Positions 52,262 to 62,099 of a DNA stretch of 64,000 bases are shown here, in pieces. The position numbers and the translations under genes were made by a program. Within the stretch, counting starts at the first letter, position 1, and every line of letters begins with the position of its first letter. The stretch comes from a bacterium (GTDB taxonomy: Bacteria; Cyanobacteriota; Vampirovibrionia; Gastranaerophilales; Gastranaerophilaceae). Below the pieces are notes generated by a model. That model saw nothing but the letters and a program-made list of their open reading frames with translations. It was not told the DNA's origin and did not search any database. The stretch is taken from contig JAFQNF010000044.1 of NCBI GenBank assembly GCA_017396025.1, positions 62,001 to 126,000 of the forward strand, read 5' to 3'.

Positions 52262-53791
52262 GTGATATCTCAAATTCTTACAGCAAGCGTAATTGGTCTT
52301 GACGTCTATAAAATCTTAGTTGAAGTAGATGTTAATAATTCTTTGCCTGCTGTTTCAATTGTTGGGCTGCCTGATGCTTCTATTAGTGAAGCAAAGGAAA
52401 GAGTCCGTTCTGCTATTAAAAATTCTGGCTATCAATTCCCAAATAAAAAAATTGTAGTAAATCTTGCGCCTGCTGATATCAAAAAAATGGGCAGTTATTA
52501 TGACTTGCCTATTGCCGTTGGTATTCTCTCTAAAAGTGGCATAATAACAAAAACTGAATTTGCTGATACCGCTTTTATTGGTGAACTATCTTTAGATGGC
52601 TCTCTTCGTGCTGTTTCTGGCGTTCTTCCAATTGCGGCTGGTCTATTAGAACAAGGTATAAAAACACTTATTGTTCCGTTTGAAAATGCTAAAGAAGCTG
52701 CAATAATAAAAGGTTTGAACGTAATCGGTGCTAAAACTCTTGTTGATATTGTTAATCACTTTAATACTGATAATAAAATTCCTTCTGTTCAAGTTGATAT
52801 TAATGACTATATGCAAGAACAAACTGAAAAAGACGGGTATTTCGATTTTAAGGATGTAAAAGGGCAGCAAAAAGCCAAAAAGGCTATGGAAATTGCAGCG
52901 GCTGGTGCGCATAATCTTTTGATGTCTGGACCTCCTGGCTCTGGTAAAACCTTGCTTGCAAAGTGCTTTTCATCAATTCTTCCACCTTTAACCTTTGAAG
53001 AATCTATTGAATTAACTAAAATTTATAGTATTAGTTCTTTGGTTAATCCAAATCGTCCGTTAATAACTCAGCGTCCATTCAGAAGTGTTCATCACACAGC
53101 TTCTGCTGTTGGTATTATTGGTGGTGGGACAAACCCAAAACCAGGAGAGATAACTTTAGCACACAGAGGAGTTTTATTTTTAGATGAGTTTGTTGAGTTC
53201 CCTCGTGCTGTTCTTGAGGTGCTTCGTCAGCCGTTAGAAGATGGAAAAATAGTAGTTGCTCGTGCTAAAAATAGTCTAGAATTTCCTTCTGATTTTATTT
53301 TGCTTGGTGCTATGAATCCTTGCCCTTGTGGATATTTGGGGGATAGTGAAAAGAACTGTACTTGTAGTGACTTTCAAGTGAAACAGTATCGCTCAAAATT
53401 ATCTGGACCATTACTTGATAGAATTGATATTGTAATCGATGTTCCACGTCTAAAAATAAACGAGCTTATGGCTCAAACTAATGAAAATGTTGAAACATCA
53501 GCGCAAATTCGTGAAAGAGTTGTAAAAGCTAGAAATATTCAGCTTGAAAGATATAAAGGCTTAGGCATATACACAAACTCTGAATTGACCCCTAAATTAA
53601 TAAAAAAATATTGCCAATTAGATGAAGCGTCTGCTGGTATTTTGCGTAATGCGGTTACTAAATTTAATCTTTCTGCGCGTGCTTATGATAGGCTTTTAAA
53701 ACTTGCTAGAACGATTGCTGACCTAGATTCTTCTGAAAATATACAAGTTCAACATGTGGCTCAGGCTATACAATATCGTTCTTCTTTATAA
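52262..53791 (+). CDS. comM: ComM/YifB-family AAA+ ATPase (Mg-chelatase-like)
   Basis: ComM is a hexameric helicase promoting branch migration during recombination of transformed DNA. It has 509 residues with the standard layout. An N-terminal Lon-protease-like domain (VEVDVNNSLPAVSIVGLPDA) is followed by the AAA+ core with Walker A GPPGSGKTLLAK (about residue 222) and Walker B GVLFLDEFVEF. NPCPCGYLGD and a Cys-rich insert come next. The start is GTG at 52262, preceded by AGGA. It pairs logically with comEC at 3.9 kb. It converges on bioC with a 26-bp overlap. Confidence 0.93.
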   Translation: MISQILTASVIGLDVYKILVEVDVNNSLPAVSIVGLPDASISEAKERVRSAIKNSGYQFPNKKIVVNLAPADIKKMGSYYDLPIAVGILSKSGIITKTEFADTAFIGELSLDGSLRAVSGVLPIAAGLLEQGIKTLIVPFENAKEAAIIKGLNVIGAKTLVDIVNHFNTDNKIPSVQVDINDYMQEQTEKDGYFDFKDVKGQQKAKKAMEIAAAGAHNLLMSGPPGSGKTLLAKCFSSILPPLTFEESIELTKIYSISSLVNPNRPLITQRPFRSVHHTASAVGIIGGGTNPKPGEITLAHRGVLFLDEFVEFPRAVLEVLRQPLEDGKIVVARAKNSLEFPSDFILLGAMNPCPCGYLGDSEKNCTCSDFQVKQYRSKLSGPLLDRIDIVIDVPRLKINELMAQTNENVETSAQIRERVVKARNIQLERYKGLGIYTNSELTPKLIKKYCQLDEASAGILRNAVTKFNLSARAYDRLLKLARTIADLDSSENIQVQHVAQAIQYRSSL

Positions 53792-54470
53792 TCAAATAAA
53801 TTGGATTGTATGTTAGATATACCTTGCCGTTTTCACTATATAAATTTTTGTAGTTTTCTTCAAATTCTTTTAGTGTAGATTTTGTGAATTTATGTTCCTG
53901 CACTGCATTTACCCCTGTGAGTTTGATGTGTCTTAAAACATCTAATGGGGTATCAAAATATAATTTTATAGTTTCTTCTTTAAATATTTTTGCAGATACG
54001 CATACTTTATTTTGAAAATTGAATAGGTTTTTTATCTCTTTTAAATTGTCTTCGCCAAATAATGTAAAAGCCAAAATCCCATTGTCATTAAGTGCAAAAA
54101 GAAGTTTATTAATTGTTGAATTGATATCATTGCACCATTGTAAGCAAGCGTTAGAAATAATTAAATCATATTTTTTATCAAAGGTTATTTTCTCAATATC
54201 TTCGCAGATAAATTCTGTTGCGATATTTTCAACATAAGATTTTGCGTCAGCTACGATATCGTTTGCAGTTAGTGAATTATATTTTAGATTCTCTTTTATT
54301 TGTTTTGTTAAAAGCCCACTAGCACAACCAATTTCAAATATGGTATTGAATTCTTTTTTTTCTAAAAGACTAATAAGCTTCGCGCCCATTTCCCTTTGCA
54401 CAAAAGCGTTATCTTCATAAGTATCTAAGCTTTTTGAAAAGCGTTTTTTGACAAGTTCTTTATCAATCAT
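53766..54470 (-). CDS. bioC: Malonyl-ACP O-methyltransferase BioC
   Basis: Methylates malonyl-ACP to start pimelate synthesis for biotin, disguising it as a fatty acid primer. It has 234 residues. The N-terminal VKKRFSKSLDTYEDNAFVQR is typical of BioC. The SAM-binding motif is FEIGCASGLLTKQI and motif III is YDLIISNACLQWCND. It overlaps bioG by 4 bp and comM tail to tail by 26 bp. Last gene of bioF-bioG-bioC. Confidence 0.9.
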   Translation of the reverse strand: MIDKELVKKRFSKSLDTYEDNAFVQREMGAKLISLLEKKEFNTIFEIGCASGLLTKQIKENLKYNSLTANDIVADAKSYVENIATEFICEDIEKITFDKKYDLIISNACLQWCNDINSTINKLLFALNDNGILAFTLFGEDNLKEIKNLFNFQNKVCVSAKIFKEETIKLYFDTPLDVLRHIKLTGVNAVQEHKFTKSTLKEFEENYKNLYSENGKVYLTYNPIYLIIKKNDIV

Positions 54471-55072
54471 AAAAGTTCTTCCCAGCTTTTAAATTTGTCA
54501 AAAATGTAATGAGCACCATCTATTTCTTGTGCTGTCTTCCAAAAGTTCATTTGGTTTTTGCTTGGAATAATTCTATCTTTTGTTGAAACAATTGCTTTAT
54601 CAAAAGTTAAATAATTTTTGATTTTTAAATTCCTGATGGCAACTAATTCTTCTTTTAATTCTTGTGTTGAACGACCGCTTGGTTCTAAATTCGTTGAAAT
54701 TTTCTTCATAAATTTAGCACAAGATAAGTCATTAAAATTATCAACAGTTAAATTATAAATAGCAGTTGGAATACCAAAATTATCATCAATTGGTTTTTGG
54801 GTTCCATTTATTGCGATAAATTTGTCAAAATTTTTGAAAATATCAAAGAAATAATTACAAACATATACGCCCATAGACCAAGCTATTAAAACCTTTTTTT
54901 CGTATTTTGAAAAGTCAAAATTTTCTATTTCAAAACTTCTATAATCAAAAAATGTCAAAACATCATAACCAGCAAAATCAAGATGAGATACTGCTTTTTC
55001 GCTCATTCCCCAGCCGTTAAAAAAGACAATTAGGTTTTTATTTTCTTCTTTATTTAACCATTTATATTGCAT
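54467..55072 (-). CDS. bioG: Pimeloyl-ACP methyl ester esterase BioG
   Basis: Removes the methyl group from pimeloyl-ACP methyl ester, ending the disguised elongation. It has 201 residues, matching the DUF452/BioG group and not the longer BioH. NLIVFFNGWGMSEKAV at the N-terminus and the nucleophile motif VLIAWSMGVYV (Ser66) are typical, as is FIAINGTQKPIDDNFGIP. It overlaps bioC by 4 bp and bioF by one base. Confidence 0.88.
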   Translation of the reverse strand: MQYKWLNKEENKNLIVFFNGWGMSEKAVSHLDFAGYDVLTFFDYRSFEIENFDFSKYEKKVLIAWSMGVYVCNYFFDIFKNFDKFIAINGTQKPIDDNFGIPTAIYNLTVDNFNDLSCAKFMKKISTNLEPSGRSTQELKEELVAIRNLKIKNYLTFDKAIVSTKDRIIPSKNQMNFWKTAQEIDGAHYIFDKFKSWEELL

Positions 55073-56217
55073 TAAATCGCCTCTTTCACAGTATCAATAA
55101 CTGTTTTAAACTCATTAATAGTTATATCAGCTGTTAGTGATAGTCTTAATCTTGAAGTATTCACAGGAACAGTTGGTGGGCGGACAGGTAGAATATAAAA
55201 ACCTTTGCTTTGCAACTGCTCTGCAATTTTTATTGTTTTATCGTTTGCGCCAATAATTATTGGTACAATTTGTGTTGTTCCGTTATCATCTAATAGTTTA
55301 TGTGCTTCAAAAATTAAAGCTTTTAACTTTTCTGCTTTTTCTTTTAAAAGTTCAAAGTGTTCTTCTATCAAGAAGTTTGACCACATAATATTGATTGACG
55401 GCAGTGCAGTTGAAAAAATGAAAGAATTTGCTTTGTTTATTAAATAATTAATTATTGTTTGGTTTGAAATGCAAAAAGCACCCATTCCTGCGAGTGATTT
55501 GCCTAAAGTTGCTGTTATAATATCAACTTCATCAAGTAAATTTTCTTGGTCGGAAATGCCTGCTAGATTATCACCAAAAATTCCAAAAGCGTGAGCTTCA
55601 TCTATCATCAATAAACAATTATATTTTTTCTTGAGTTCAACTAACTTTTTAATGTCTGCAATATCCCCATCCATACTGAAAACGGACTCAGAAATTATAA
55701 TTGCTTTTTTGTAATTATTTCTGTGTTTTATTAGTAATTCTTCCAAATTTTCGTAGTCAAAGTGTCTGTATCTATAAAAATCTGTTCCAGACAATTTCAT
55801 CCCGTCGATAATACTTGCGTGGTTTAGTTTGTCTGAAAAAATTACATCATCACGATTAACTAATGAAGATACAACGCCTAAGTTGCATTGGTAGCCTGTG
55901 TTAAATAATAAACAAGCTTCTTTATTAAATAATTTTGCAAGATTTGTTTCTAGTTTTTTATAACTAGAAGATGTACCTGTTAGTAAACGAGACGAAGTTG
56001 ATGAAAAAATAAACTCGTTACTTCCTTTATATTTTTCTATAAATTCATTAATTAAATTTTTATCTGTGCTTAAGTTTAAGTAATCATTAGAAGAAAAATT
56101 AACAAGTTCTTTCCCTTCTATTGAAAGGAATTTGCCGTATTTCTCTTCTATGTTATGAACTTGTCTGAAATTATCTTTTTCAACAAGTTTTTTTATTTCT
56201 TCCTCGTAAAAACTCAT
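55072..56217 (-). CDS. bioF: 8-amino-7-oxononanoate synthase BioF
   Basis: PLP enzyme joining pimeloyl-ACP and alanine in biotin synthesis. It has 381 residues. Motifs: NFSSNDYLNLSTD near the N-terminus, SRLLTGTSSSYKKLE, DEAHAFGIFG (cofactor ring contact), and TATLGKSLAGMGAF with the PLP lysine. The frame is open from a TTG at 56235, but I start at the ATG (56217); neither has a clear RBS. First gene of the bio cluster. bioA, bioD and bioB are not in the window. Confidence 0.93.
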   Translation of the reverse strand: MSFYEEEIKKLVEKDNFRQVHNIEEKYGKFLSIEGKELVNFSSNDYLNLSTDKNLINEFIEKYKGSNEFIFSSTSSRLLTGTSSSYKKLETNLAKLFNKEACLLFNTGYQCNLGVVSSLVNRDDVIFSDKLNHASIIDGMKLSGTDFYRYRHFDYENLEELLIKHRNNYKKAIIISESVFSMDGDIADIKKLVELKKKYNCLLMIDEAHAFGIFGDNLAGISDQENLLDEVDIITATLGKSLAGMGAFCISNQTIINYLINKANSFIFSTALPSINIMWSNFLIEEHFELLKEKAEKLKALIFEAHKLLDDNGTTQIVPIIIGANDKTIKIAEQLQSKGFYILPVRPPTVPVNTSRLRLSLTADITINEFKTVIDTVKEAI

Positions 56218-56241
56218 AGTAAAAGTATAATTCAAACATAA

Positions 56242-58920
56242 TTACAGTTGAATTATATTTATGCTTTCACTTTCAATTTCTTTAATCATCTTGCTTATCA
56301 TTTCTGTATGGCAAGTGAAGAATAGAACTTGGTTTGTTTTTGAAAATTCTAGTAAACATTTAAGTGCATTTTTTGTTCTTTTAGTATCGAAGTTAACAAA
56401 TGCATCATCAATTATTAATGGTAAATCTGCTCTTCCGTTCGGTTCTAAAGTTGTTTTATCTTTAGAATAGTTAGAAGCATAACCGAGACGAAGTGCCAAG
56501 TAAAGTTGTTCTTTTGTTCCTCTTGATAAATGTTCCCATTTTTTGATTTTTGTTCCGTTTTCGTTTTCAAGTTCTTGAAGTTCAAGGTTTATTTTTGAAT
56601 ACTTATTATCTGTCAGAATTGCTAAATATTTTTGTGCGTTGATTAAATCTGGTTGAGTTTTATCGAATTCCGATTTTGCAATAGATGTTAATTCAAGTGT
56701 CATTTTATCTACAAACAGATTTTTAATCATAGTTCTATATTCTTCAATTAGAATGTTTTTCTCTGTTTTTAATTCTGAAATTCCTTCAACTTTTTCAAGT
56801 TCTCTTTTTTTGAATTCAGCCTCTTTCTTTTGTTTTAATTTTTCTTCTTTTTGTTGTTGAAGTTCTTCTTCTGTTTCCTCAAAAAGCATTTCTTCAATTT
56901 TTTGAATAGAGTTTACTTTTTCTTGAATTAAGTCAATTTGCATATTTAATGCATCAATATGCTGTTTTACGATGTGATTTTTATCGTAATATTTTTTTAT
57001 TTCGTTTATTGTTTCATTGATATTTTCATAGATTGTTATATCTATATTGTTTTCGATAATAAAGTTTTTTATTGTGTTTAAGATTTTTTCATTATTTTCT
57101 TTTACTTCGTTTATTTCTTCATCTATGATTTTTTTCTCATCAAGTGCGTTTTTAATTGATTTTATTATTTCAATTGCTTCAAGATATTTTTTTCCAAAAA
57201 TATCATTATTTGCTACGTTTTTATCTGATAAACTATCAATTTCATCATTGATTTTATTAAGTTTCTCATTTGCATTTGAAATTTTTGTTTTTAAGTTTAA
57301 GAGTTTTTCTTCTGCAAAAGTTCTTTCAGTTGCATTTTTTAGAATTATTTCATTTTGATTTTTAAGTTCATTAATTTTATTTTGAAGTTCTTGTTTTAAA
57401 CTATCTAGTTTTACAGGAAGATAAGAGCTTTCGATATTATCTATTTCTGGATAATATTCTTTAATTTTTTCTTTTAGGGATGATAGTATTTTAATTTTTT
57501 GTTCTGCTTTTCTTTCCTTTTCACAATCTTTTTTATCTCCATAGCAACTTAGTTTTAAAGAACTAAATCCTGCTAATGCTAGTATTGATAACAATATAGA
57601 AAAGATTCCAGCAGTTTGAATATTTTGGTAAAAGCTTACAATGGCACATAAAATGCATACAATAAATAGTAAGGCAAGTAATATTTGAAGTTTTTTACCG
57701 TTTCTAATCGCATCGGCATTTAAAATTGTTTCTTTTTCTACTGTATCAATTTCAGAAGACAAATAGTGATATTGCCTTAAACCTTCTTCGATTTCGTTTG
57801 TTAGATTTTGGTATTCTTCAAAATCATACTTTTCTTTTTTATTTTCAAGTATGGTTTCAACTTCGCATTTTAATTTTAGTAAAGTATTTTCTAAGTCTTC
57901 TATTTTTTGTTCATCAAGCTTGATTGATGAAGTTATATCGTTTGATTCATCTATCAATTCTTTTATTTTGTGGATTTTATCGTGTTCTATTGATAACGAA
58001 TTAATAATTTCATCATTTAATGATAACCCACATTCTATGTTTAAGCGTGTTTTATCTTGCAAAATTTTGCTTTTTACAACTTCGTTTTTCTGATTGCATT
58101 TTGTTATTGTTTCAAGGTTAGAATTATATTGCCCAATTGATTGAATTAATTCAATATATTCTTCTTTCTTTTCATATAGATTTCTATTAAAAGTATTTTC
58201 TGCAGCAATTTTTTCGTCTAGTAATTCTTTTTGATTTTTTGATAATGCATCTGTTTCTTTTTTTATTTTTAAATAATTTTCTTTTTTTAATATTATGTTA
58301 ATTTCATCGTTCAGAAATTTGATAGAATTAATGCTATTGTTGTATTCGCTTTCTTTACTAGATAGTTCCTTTATTCTAGAGTTTAGTCTAGAAATTTTAT
58401 CTATAATTTCTTTTGAATTTTTCTTTAGTTTATTATCTAAGGATAAATTTACAGCTATATTGTCGTTTATTTTTTTTAGAAAAACGCTTAGTTTATCGTT
58501 TGAAGGGTCTTTTATTATATTTATGAATTCTTCTGTTTCTTTGTTTTGAATTTTCATTAAATCATCAAGATTAATAGTAAAACCTTCTTCAAAATATTTT
58601 TGTTTAATTGATTTTTCAATTAAATCGTAGTTGCATATGTTATTTTCTTCGTCATAAAGCTTGCATCGCGCATCTGTTGATTTTGCATCTTTAATATCTG
58701 CTCTATATGCTTTATCGTTAATTTTGAAATAGATTTTTCCCGTATCTATTCCTTTTATTTTAAAAAAACCTTGTTTTAAAAAGCTCATTAATGAACTTTT
58801 TCCTGCTTCATTATCTCCACAAATTAGATTGAAACCGTCATTTAGAGAATATTTTTCTCCTGTTTTTATATCCTTTTCTGTTTTTTCTATCAATATATTT
58901 TCTATTAAAAATTTACCCAT
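56242..58920 (-). CDS. YhaN/SbcC-like ATPase with coiled coil and membrane hairpin
   Basis: An 892-residue SMC/Rad50-type ATPase. Walker A is ICGDNEAGKSS (residues 33-43). Long coiled coils span about 165-385 and 470-740. Two hydrophobic helices (about 405-450) interrupt them, as in YhaN proteins. The C-terminus has SRGTKEQLYLALRLG (signature motif), LPLIIDDAFVNFD (Walker B) and LFFTCHTEM. It starts 5 bp after the YhaO-like nuclease gene; together they should form an SbcCD-like DNA end-processing complex, perhaps at the membrane. Confidence 0.85.
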   Translation of the reverse strand: MGKFLIENILIEKTEKDIKTGEKYSLNDGFNLICGDNEAGKSSLMSFLKQGFFKIKGIDTGKIYFKINDKAYRADIKDAKSTDARCKLYDEENNICNYDLIEKSIKQKYFEEGFTINLDDLMKIQNKETEEFINIIKDPSNDKLSVFLKKINDNIAVNLSLDNKLKKNSKEIIDKISRLNSRIKELSSKESEYNNSINSIKFLNDEINIILKKENYLKIKKETDALSKNQKELLDEKIAAENTFNRNLYEKKEEYIELIQSIGQYNSNLETITKCNQKNEVVKSKILQDKTRLNIECGLSLNDEIINSLSIEHDKIHKIKELIDESNDITSSIKLDEQKIEDLENTLLKLKCEVETILENKKEKYDFEEYQNLTNEIEEGLRQYHYLSSEIDTVEKETILNADAIRNGKKLQILLALLFIVCILCAIVSFYQNIQTAGIFSILLSILALAGFSSLKLSCYGDKKDCEKERKAEQKIKILSSLKEKIKEYYPEIDNIESSYLPVKLDSLKQELQNKINELKNQNEIILKNATERTFAEEKLLNLKTKISNANEKLNKINDEIDSLSDKNVANNDIFGKKYLEAIEIIKSIKNALDEKKIIDEEINEVKENNEKILNTIKNFIIENNIDITIYENINETINEIKKYYDKNHIVKQHIDALNMQIDLIQEKVNSIQKIEEMLFEETEEELQQQKEEKLKQKKEAEFKKRELEKVEGISELKTEKNILIEEYRTMIKNLFVDKMTLELTSIAKSEFDKTQPDLINAQKYLAILTDNKYSKINLELQELENENGTKIKKWEHLSRGTKEQLYLALRLGYASNYSKDKTTLEPNGRADLPLIIDDAFVNFDTKRTKNALKCLLEFSKTNQVLFFTCHTEMISKMIKEIESESINIIQL

Positions 58921-58925
58921 TTCGC

Positions 58926-60179
58926 TTAAGCCTCTTTACTTTCATTGTTATATACCAGCGAACATAGGTTCTTGCAGGTTTCTTTTGTTGTATTTTTAAC
59001 TTCTTTTTTGAAAGATTCATATTCTTCTTGAGAGAAGTTACAAGCGTTAAGTATTTGTTTCAAGGTTTCTTCTGTTTTATCAAACGAAATATCAATATTT
59101 TTTTCGTCTTGAATTGTTTTGTATAATTGCCCAGCAATTCCATCATCCTCATTTAATTCTGTATCATTTACTTTTGATACAGTATTGTTATTGATTGTAG
59201 AAATGCATATCTTGCCAAAAGAATCACTTTTTATTTTTTCAGAAATTATGTCAAAAAATTCGGTGTTGATTTCATTGTAATAGTTTACGTAACCAGTAAG
59301 ATTCAAACGAATAAAAAATAATTCGCAACAAGAGTTTGTTACTGATTGTAGATTTTCTTGAATCGTCATAACCGCAGATGTAACGTCGTAAGTTTGTGAT
59401 AAATCAATATCAACATCTTCAAAACGAATTACATCAATTGGCACAAAAGTATCTTTTGCTTTTACCCCATTTTCAACTTTTATATGTCTAATTCCGTGTG
59501 CACCAGTTTCTTTTGTATTTCTGCCTTGAATTGTTCCAGCATATTTATCAGATGGGATATGTATGTGCCCAAGTGCCCAATAATCGTAATTAAGTGAATC
59601 AAGGTCGTTTTTTGTGCAAGGAGCATAAGGACTTTCTTTCCCTGCATCTAAATCGCAGTGAAGCAAACCTATGTTAAATAAATTTTCTTGTGCTTTAGAA
59701 AAATATTGTGTTGGATTCTCTTTGAATGTACTTTCTGTAAAACTTAATGCGTGAATAATTGCAATTTCGTTATTGTTTGCATCTTTTACAACAAAATCGT
59801 TATAGGGTTTACTGTTAAGTCCTACAATTTTTATATTTGAATCTTCATCAAAGTTAAAAGTATTTTTATTATATGAGGTTATTGGGTCATGATTTCCAGC
59901 AATAAGAAAAACTTTTATGTTTGCACTTTCTAATTTCTTCAAACCCTCTTTTAGTATTAATTTAGATTCAAAATCTTGTTCATCAGAATCGAAAGTATCT
60001 CCTGCTATTAAAACGAAATCAACATTTTTTGTTTGAGCATATTCTATTAGATTTATAAAGGATTTTTCTACGGCTTTTTTATATAATTCTTTAATTCTTG
60101 CATCGTTAGAAAAATCTATAATATTGGAAAAAGGTCTTCCTAAATGTATATCTGCTGTATGAATAAATGAAAATGTCAA
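58926..60179 (-). CDS. YhaO/SbcD-like DNA repair metallophosphoesterase
   Basis: A 417-residue nuclease subunit. The calcineurin-like site is complete: HTADIHLGRPF (residues 7-17), LIAGDTFDSDEQDF, LIAGNHDPIT, LLHCDLD and YWALGHIHIP. The C-terminal region is the partner-binding domain. Initiation appears to be at TTG (60179-60177), with TTAGGG about 8 nt before; no ATG is available near the first conserved residues. It is cotranscribed with the ATPase gene 5 bp downstream. Confidence 0.88.
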   Translation of the reverse strand: MTFSFIHTADIHLGRPFSNIIDFSNDARIKELYKKAVEKSFINLIEYAQTKNVDFVLIAGDTFDSDEQDFESKLILKEGLKKLESANIKVFLIAGNHDPITSYNKNTFNFDEDSNIKIVGLNSKPYNDFVVKDANNNEIAIIHALSFTESTFKENPTQYFSKAQENLFNIGLLHCDLDAGKESPYAPCTKNDLDSLNYDYWALGHIHIPSDKYAGTIQGRNTKETGAHGIRHIKVENGVKAKDTFVPIDVIRFEDVDIDLSQTYDVTSAVMTIQENLQSVTNSCCELFFIRLNLTGYVNYYNEINTEFFDIISEKIKSDSFGKICISTINNNTVSKVNDTELNEDDGIAGQLYKTIQDEKNIDISFDKTEETLKQILNACNFSQEEYESFKKEVKNTTKETCKNLCSLVYNNESKEA

Positions 60180-60318
60180 AATTATGCCCTAAATTATCTA
60201 CCTGTTAATTATTATAATAAATTTGTTAAAAAATATAAATAATTAAATGATTTTGATTAAAGAAAATAAGAATTTTGTCGATGAAATAACTGGTTAACTA
60301 TGAATAAAGGTGTGAAGT

Positions 60319-61512
60319 ATGCCTAATATACATGGTCCTAATGACCTAAAATACACTCATCTCCTTGAATCTGGTGGTGGTTCTAAGGTCGAAAATAATG
60401 ATGAAATTGATCTTTCCGAAATAAGTATTTTATTTACTACTGATAAAACAGAAGATGAAAGAACTACATTTGAAGATACATACGATGAGAAATCTTTGAG
60501 TGAGGCTACTCAAGGTGCAGAATTCTTGCAAGGTTTGATTGCAAATAAAGATACGTTAATGTCAGATTTGGGACTTAGTGATGAGCAATACGATACATTA
60601 GCTTGTGTCGCATTGGCTTTGGCGAGTCAAGAAACCGGTATGGGATATGAAGATGGTTATGAATCTGAAAATACCGGTGTGGGTGGATTTTTTCGCAAAA
60701 TTGCGAAATGGGCAGATGTACATATATTTGGTGGTGCATCGGCCTCTTCTGGTTTAACTCAGATGAAAATTTACGACTTTTTAAATTCTGATACTTTAAC
60801 AGATGAACAAAAAGCAATTTTAAAAGAATATGGTATCGAAGCAGATGGGGTTGCTACAAATAATTTGTATTCTGACCCAGATAAAGCTGCAGTTGCAACA
60901 ATGGTTGTCTTGTCATCTATAGTAGACAATTATGATGACTATGAAACAGTTCTATCTGATGCTCATGCAGAGTTGGCTTCTTCTTTAAATGATGGTCTAA
61001 CAGAGGAAGAAAGACTTGAAAAAGGTAATGAAATTTTAGGTGATATATCTTCTGTTTATCAAAATGCTGATGATGAAACCAAAATGGAAATTCGTTCTGC
61101 GTTGAAACAATGGTTACTATCTACAAATGGTTCAACTTTAAAAGATAAAGGTGATAAAAAGTACAACGAAGAATACCAATTGCAACAGTTAAATGAGTTA
61201 TTAGCTGCTAATGGTTCTGATGTTGTATTAACTCAAAGTGATTTGGATTACATAAGGTACGCATTAACTGCAGATGGTCAAGAAATGAATGTTACTGAAT
61301 ATTGTGCTTATGCTTGGAATAAAGGTACTGGCACAACAGGTATGCAGTTAGACAGGTTGCTTGCCGATAAAGTTGGCATAATTTTATCTAATCCGGAAGA
61401 TTTTGATTATGACCAGTTTACTGTAAATGTTTCAACATTGGCAGAAAAGTATGCACAGCAATCTATGCAGAATGATATTATGTTGTACATGAATGATAAT
61501 TTTGAAGTTTAG
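60319..61512 (+). CDS. Lysozyme-like fold protein of unknown role
   Basis: A 397-residue acidic protein without a signal peptide. The segment ALASQETGMGYEDG (Glu105) followed by ASASSGLTQMKIYDFL (145-148 GLTQ) resembles the catalytic Glu and G-L-M-Q motif of SLT/lysozyme-like transglycosylases, spaced as in that fold. The acidic N-terminal 60 residues look disordered. The C-terminal half is helical with no known domain. It has its own start with AAAGGTG upstream. It could be a secreted cell-wall hydrolase exported by a non-Sec route. Activity is not established. Confidence 0.5.
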   Translation: MPNIHGPNDLKYTHLLESGGGSKVENNDEIDLSEISILFTTDKTEDERTTFEDTYDEKSLSEATQGAEFLQGLIANKDTLMSDLGLSDEQYDTLACVALALASQETGMGYEDGYESENTGVGGFFRKIAKWADVHIFGGASASSGLTQMKIYDFLNSDTLTDEQKAILKEYGIEADGVATNNLYSDPDKAAVATMVVLSSIVDNYDDYETVLSDAHAELASSLNDGLTEEERLEKGNEILGDISSVYQNADDETKMEIRSALKQWLLSTNGSTLKDKGDKKYNEEYQLQQLNELLAANGSDVVLTQSDLDYIRYALTADGQEMNVTEYCAYAWNKGTGTTGMQLDRLLADKVGIILSNPEDFDYDQFTVNVSTLAEKYAQQSMQNDIMLYMNDNFEV

Positions 61513-61514
61513 CC

Positions 61515-61535
61515 AGTAAAAATTTCGGAACGACA
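61515..61535. repeat. Partial copy of the tRNA-Pro 3' end and flank
   Basis: AGTAAAAATTTCGGAACGACA differs by one A from the sequence at 61662-61683, which covers the last bases of tRNA-Pro and its flank. Such partial copies of tRNA ends are typical of integration scars. Confidence 0.6.
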
Positions 61536-61538
61536 CGA

Positions 61539-61565
61539 CATTCTTGCAACTTGTTGCTTAGAATG
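61539..61565. repeat. Compound hairpin between tRNA end copies
   Basis: CATTCT pairs with AGAATG and GCAAC with GTTGC around a 2-nt loop. The sequence resembles short dispersed intergenic repeats (GTCATTCT... type) that I recall from many genomes. Confidence 0.5.
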
Positions 61566-61672
61566 ACGGGTGCAAAACAGTAGATTTTGCAAGAGAAGAA
61601 TGAACTTAGCAAAATCAGTGTTATTGCCAAGATGTAATCTTGTTCATTTTTTTTGTGAATTAGTAAAAAATT

Positions 61673-61742
<70 letters not shown>

Positions 61743-61746
<4 letters not shown>

Positions 61747-62074
61747 AAATTTATGAAATTTTTTGATAAGTCTGAAGCGCACTACGTGCTACCTCTCACA
61801 AAACGCAACACCGTTGCCTTTTGTTCGGCAGAGTCAGACTCACTCCGCCCGAAATTTATGAAATTTTAGATAAGTCTGAAGCGCACTACGTGCTACCTCT
61901 CACAAAACGCAACACCGTTGCCTTTTGTTCGGCAGAGTCAGACTTGCTCCGCCCGAAATTTATGAAATTTTTTGATAAGTCTGAAGCGCACTACGTGCTA
62001 CCTCTCATCAAATATGACATTTAGTCATATTTGTTTCGGCACAGTGTCCCGAAATTTATGAAATTATTTTATCA
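61743..62074. repeat. Tandem array of about 105-bp units beside tRNA-Pro
   Basis: Units start at 61743, 61848, 61952 and 62048, each opening CCCGAAATTTATGAAATT. Units 1 and 2 are nearly identical (105 and 104 bp). Unit 3 diverges after about 60 bp, and unit 4 is a short remnant. The first bases of unit 1 are the 5' end of the tRNA read in reverse. Each full unit contains small perfect hairpins (GCAC-TAC-GTGC, GCAAC-ACC-GTTGC, GAGTC-A-GACTC). The apparent reading frame across it is not a gene. Confidence 0.9.
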
Positions 62075-62099
62075 CTCCAAAAATTTATTTACAATTAAA

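Noticed and set aside
61821..62024. 67-residue reading frame across the tandem repeat
   Set aside because: It only reads through the repeat units; the peptide is itself repetitive, with no RBS.
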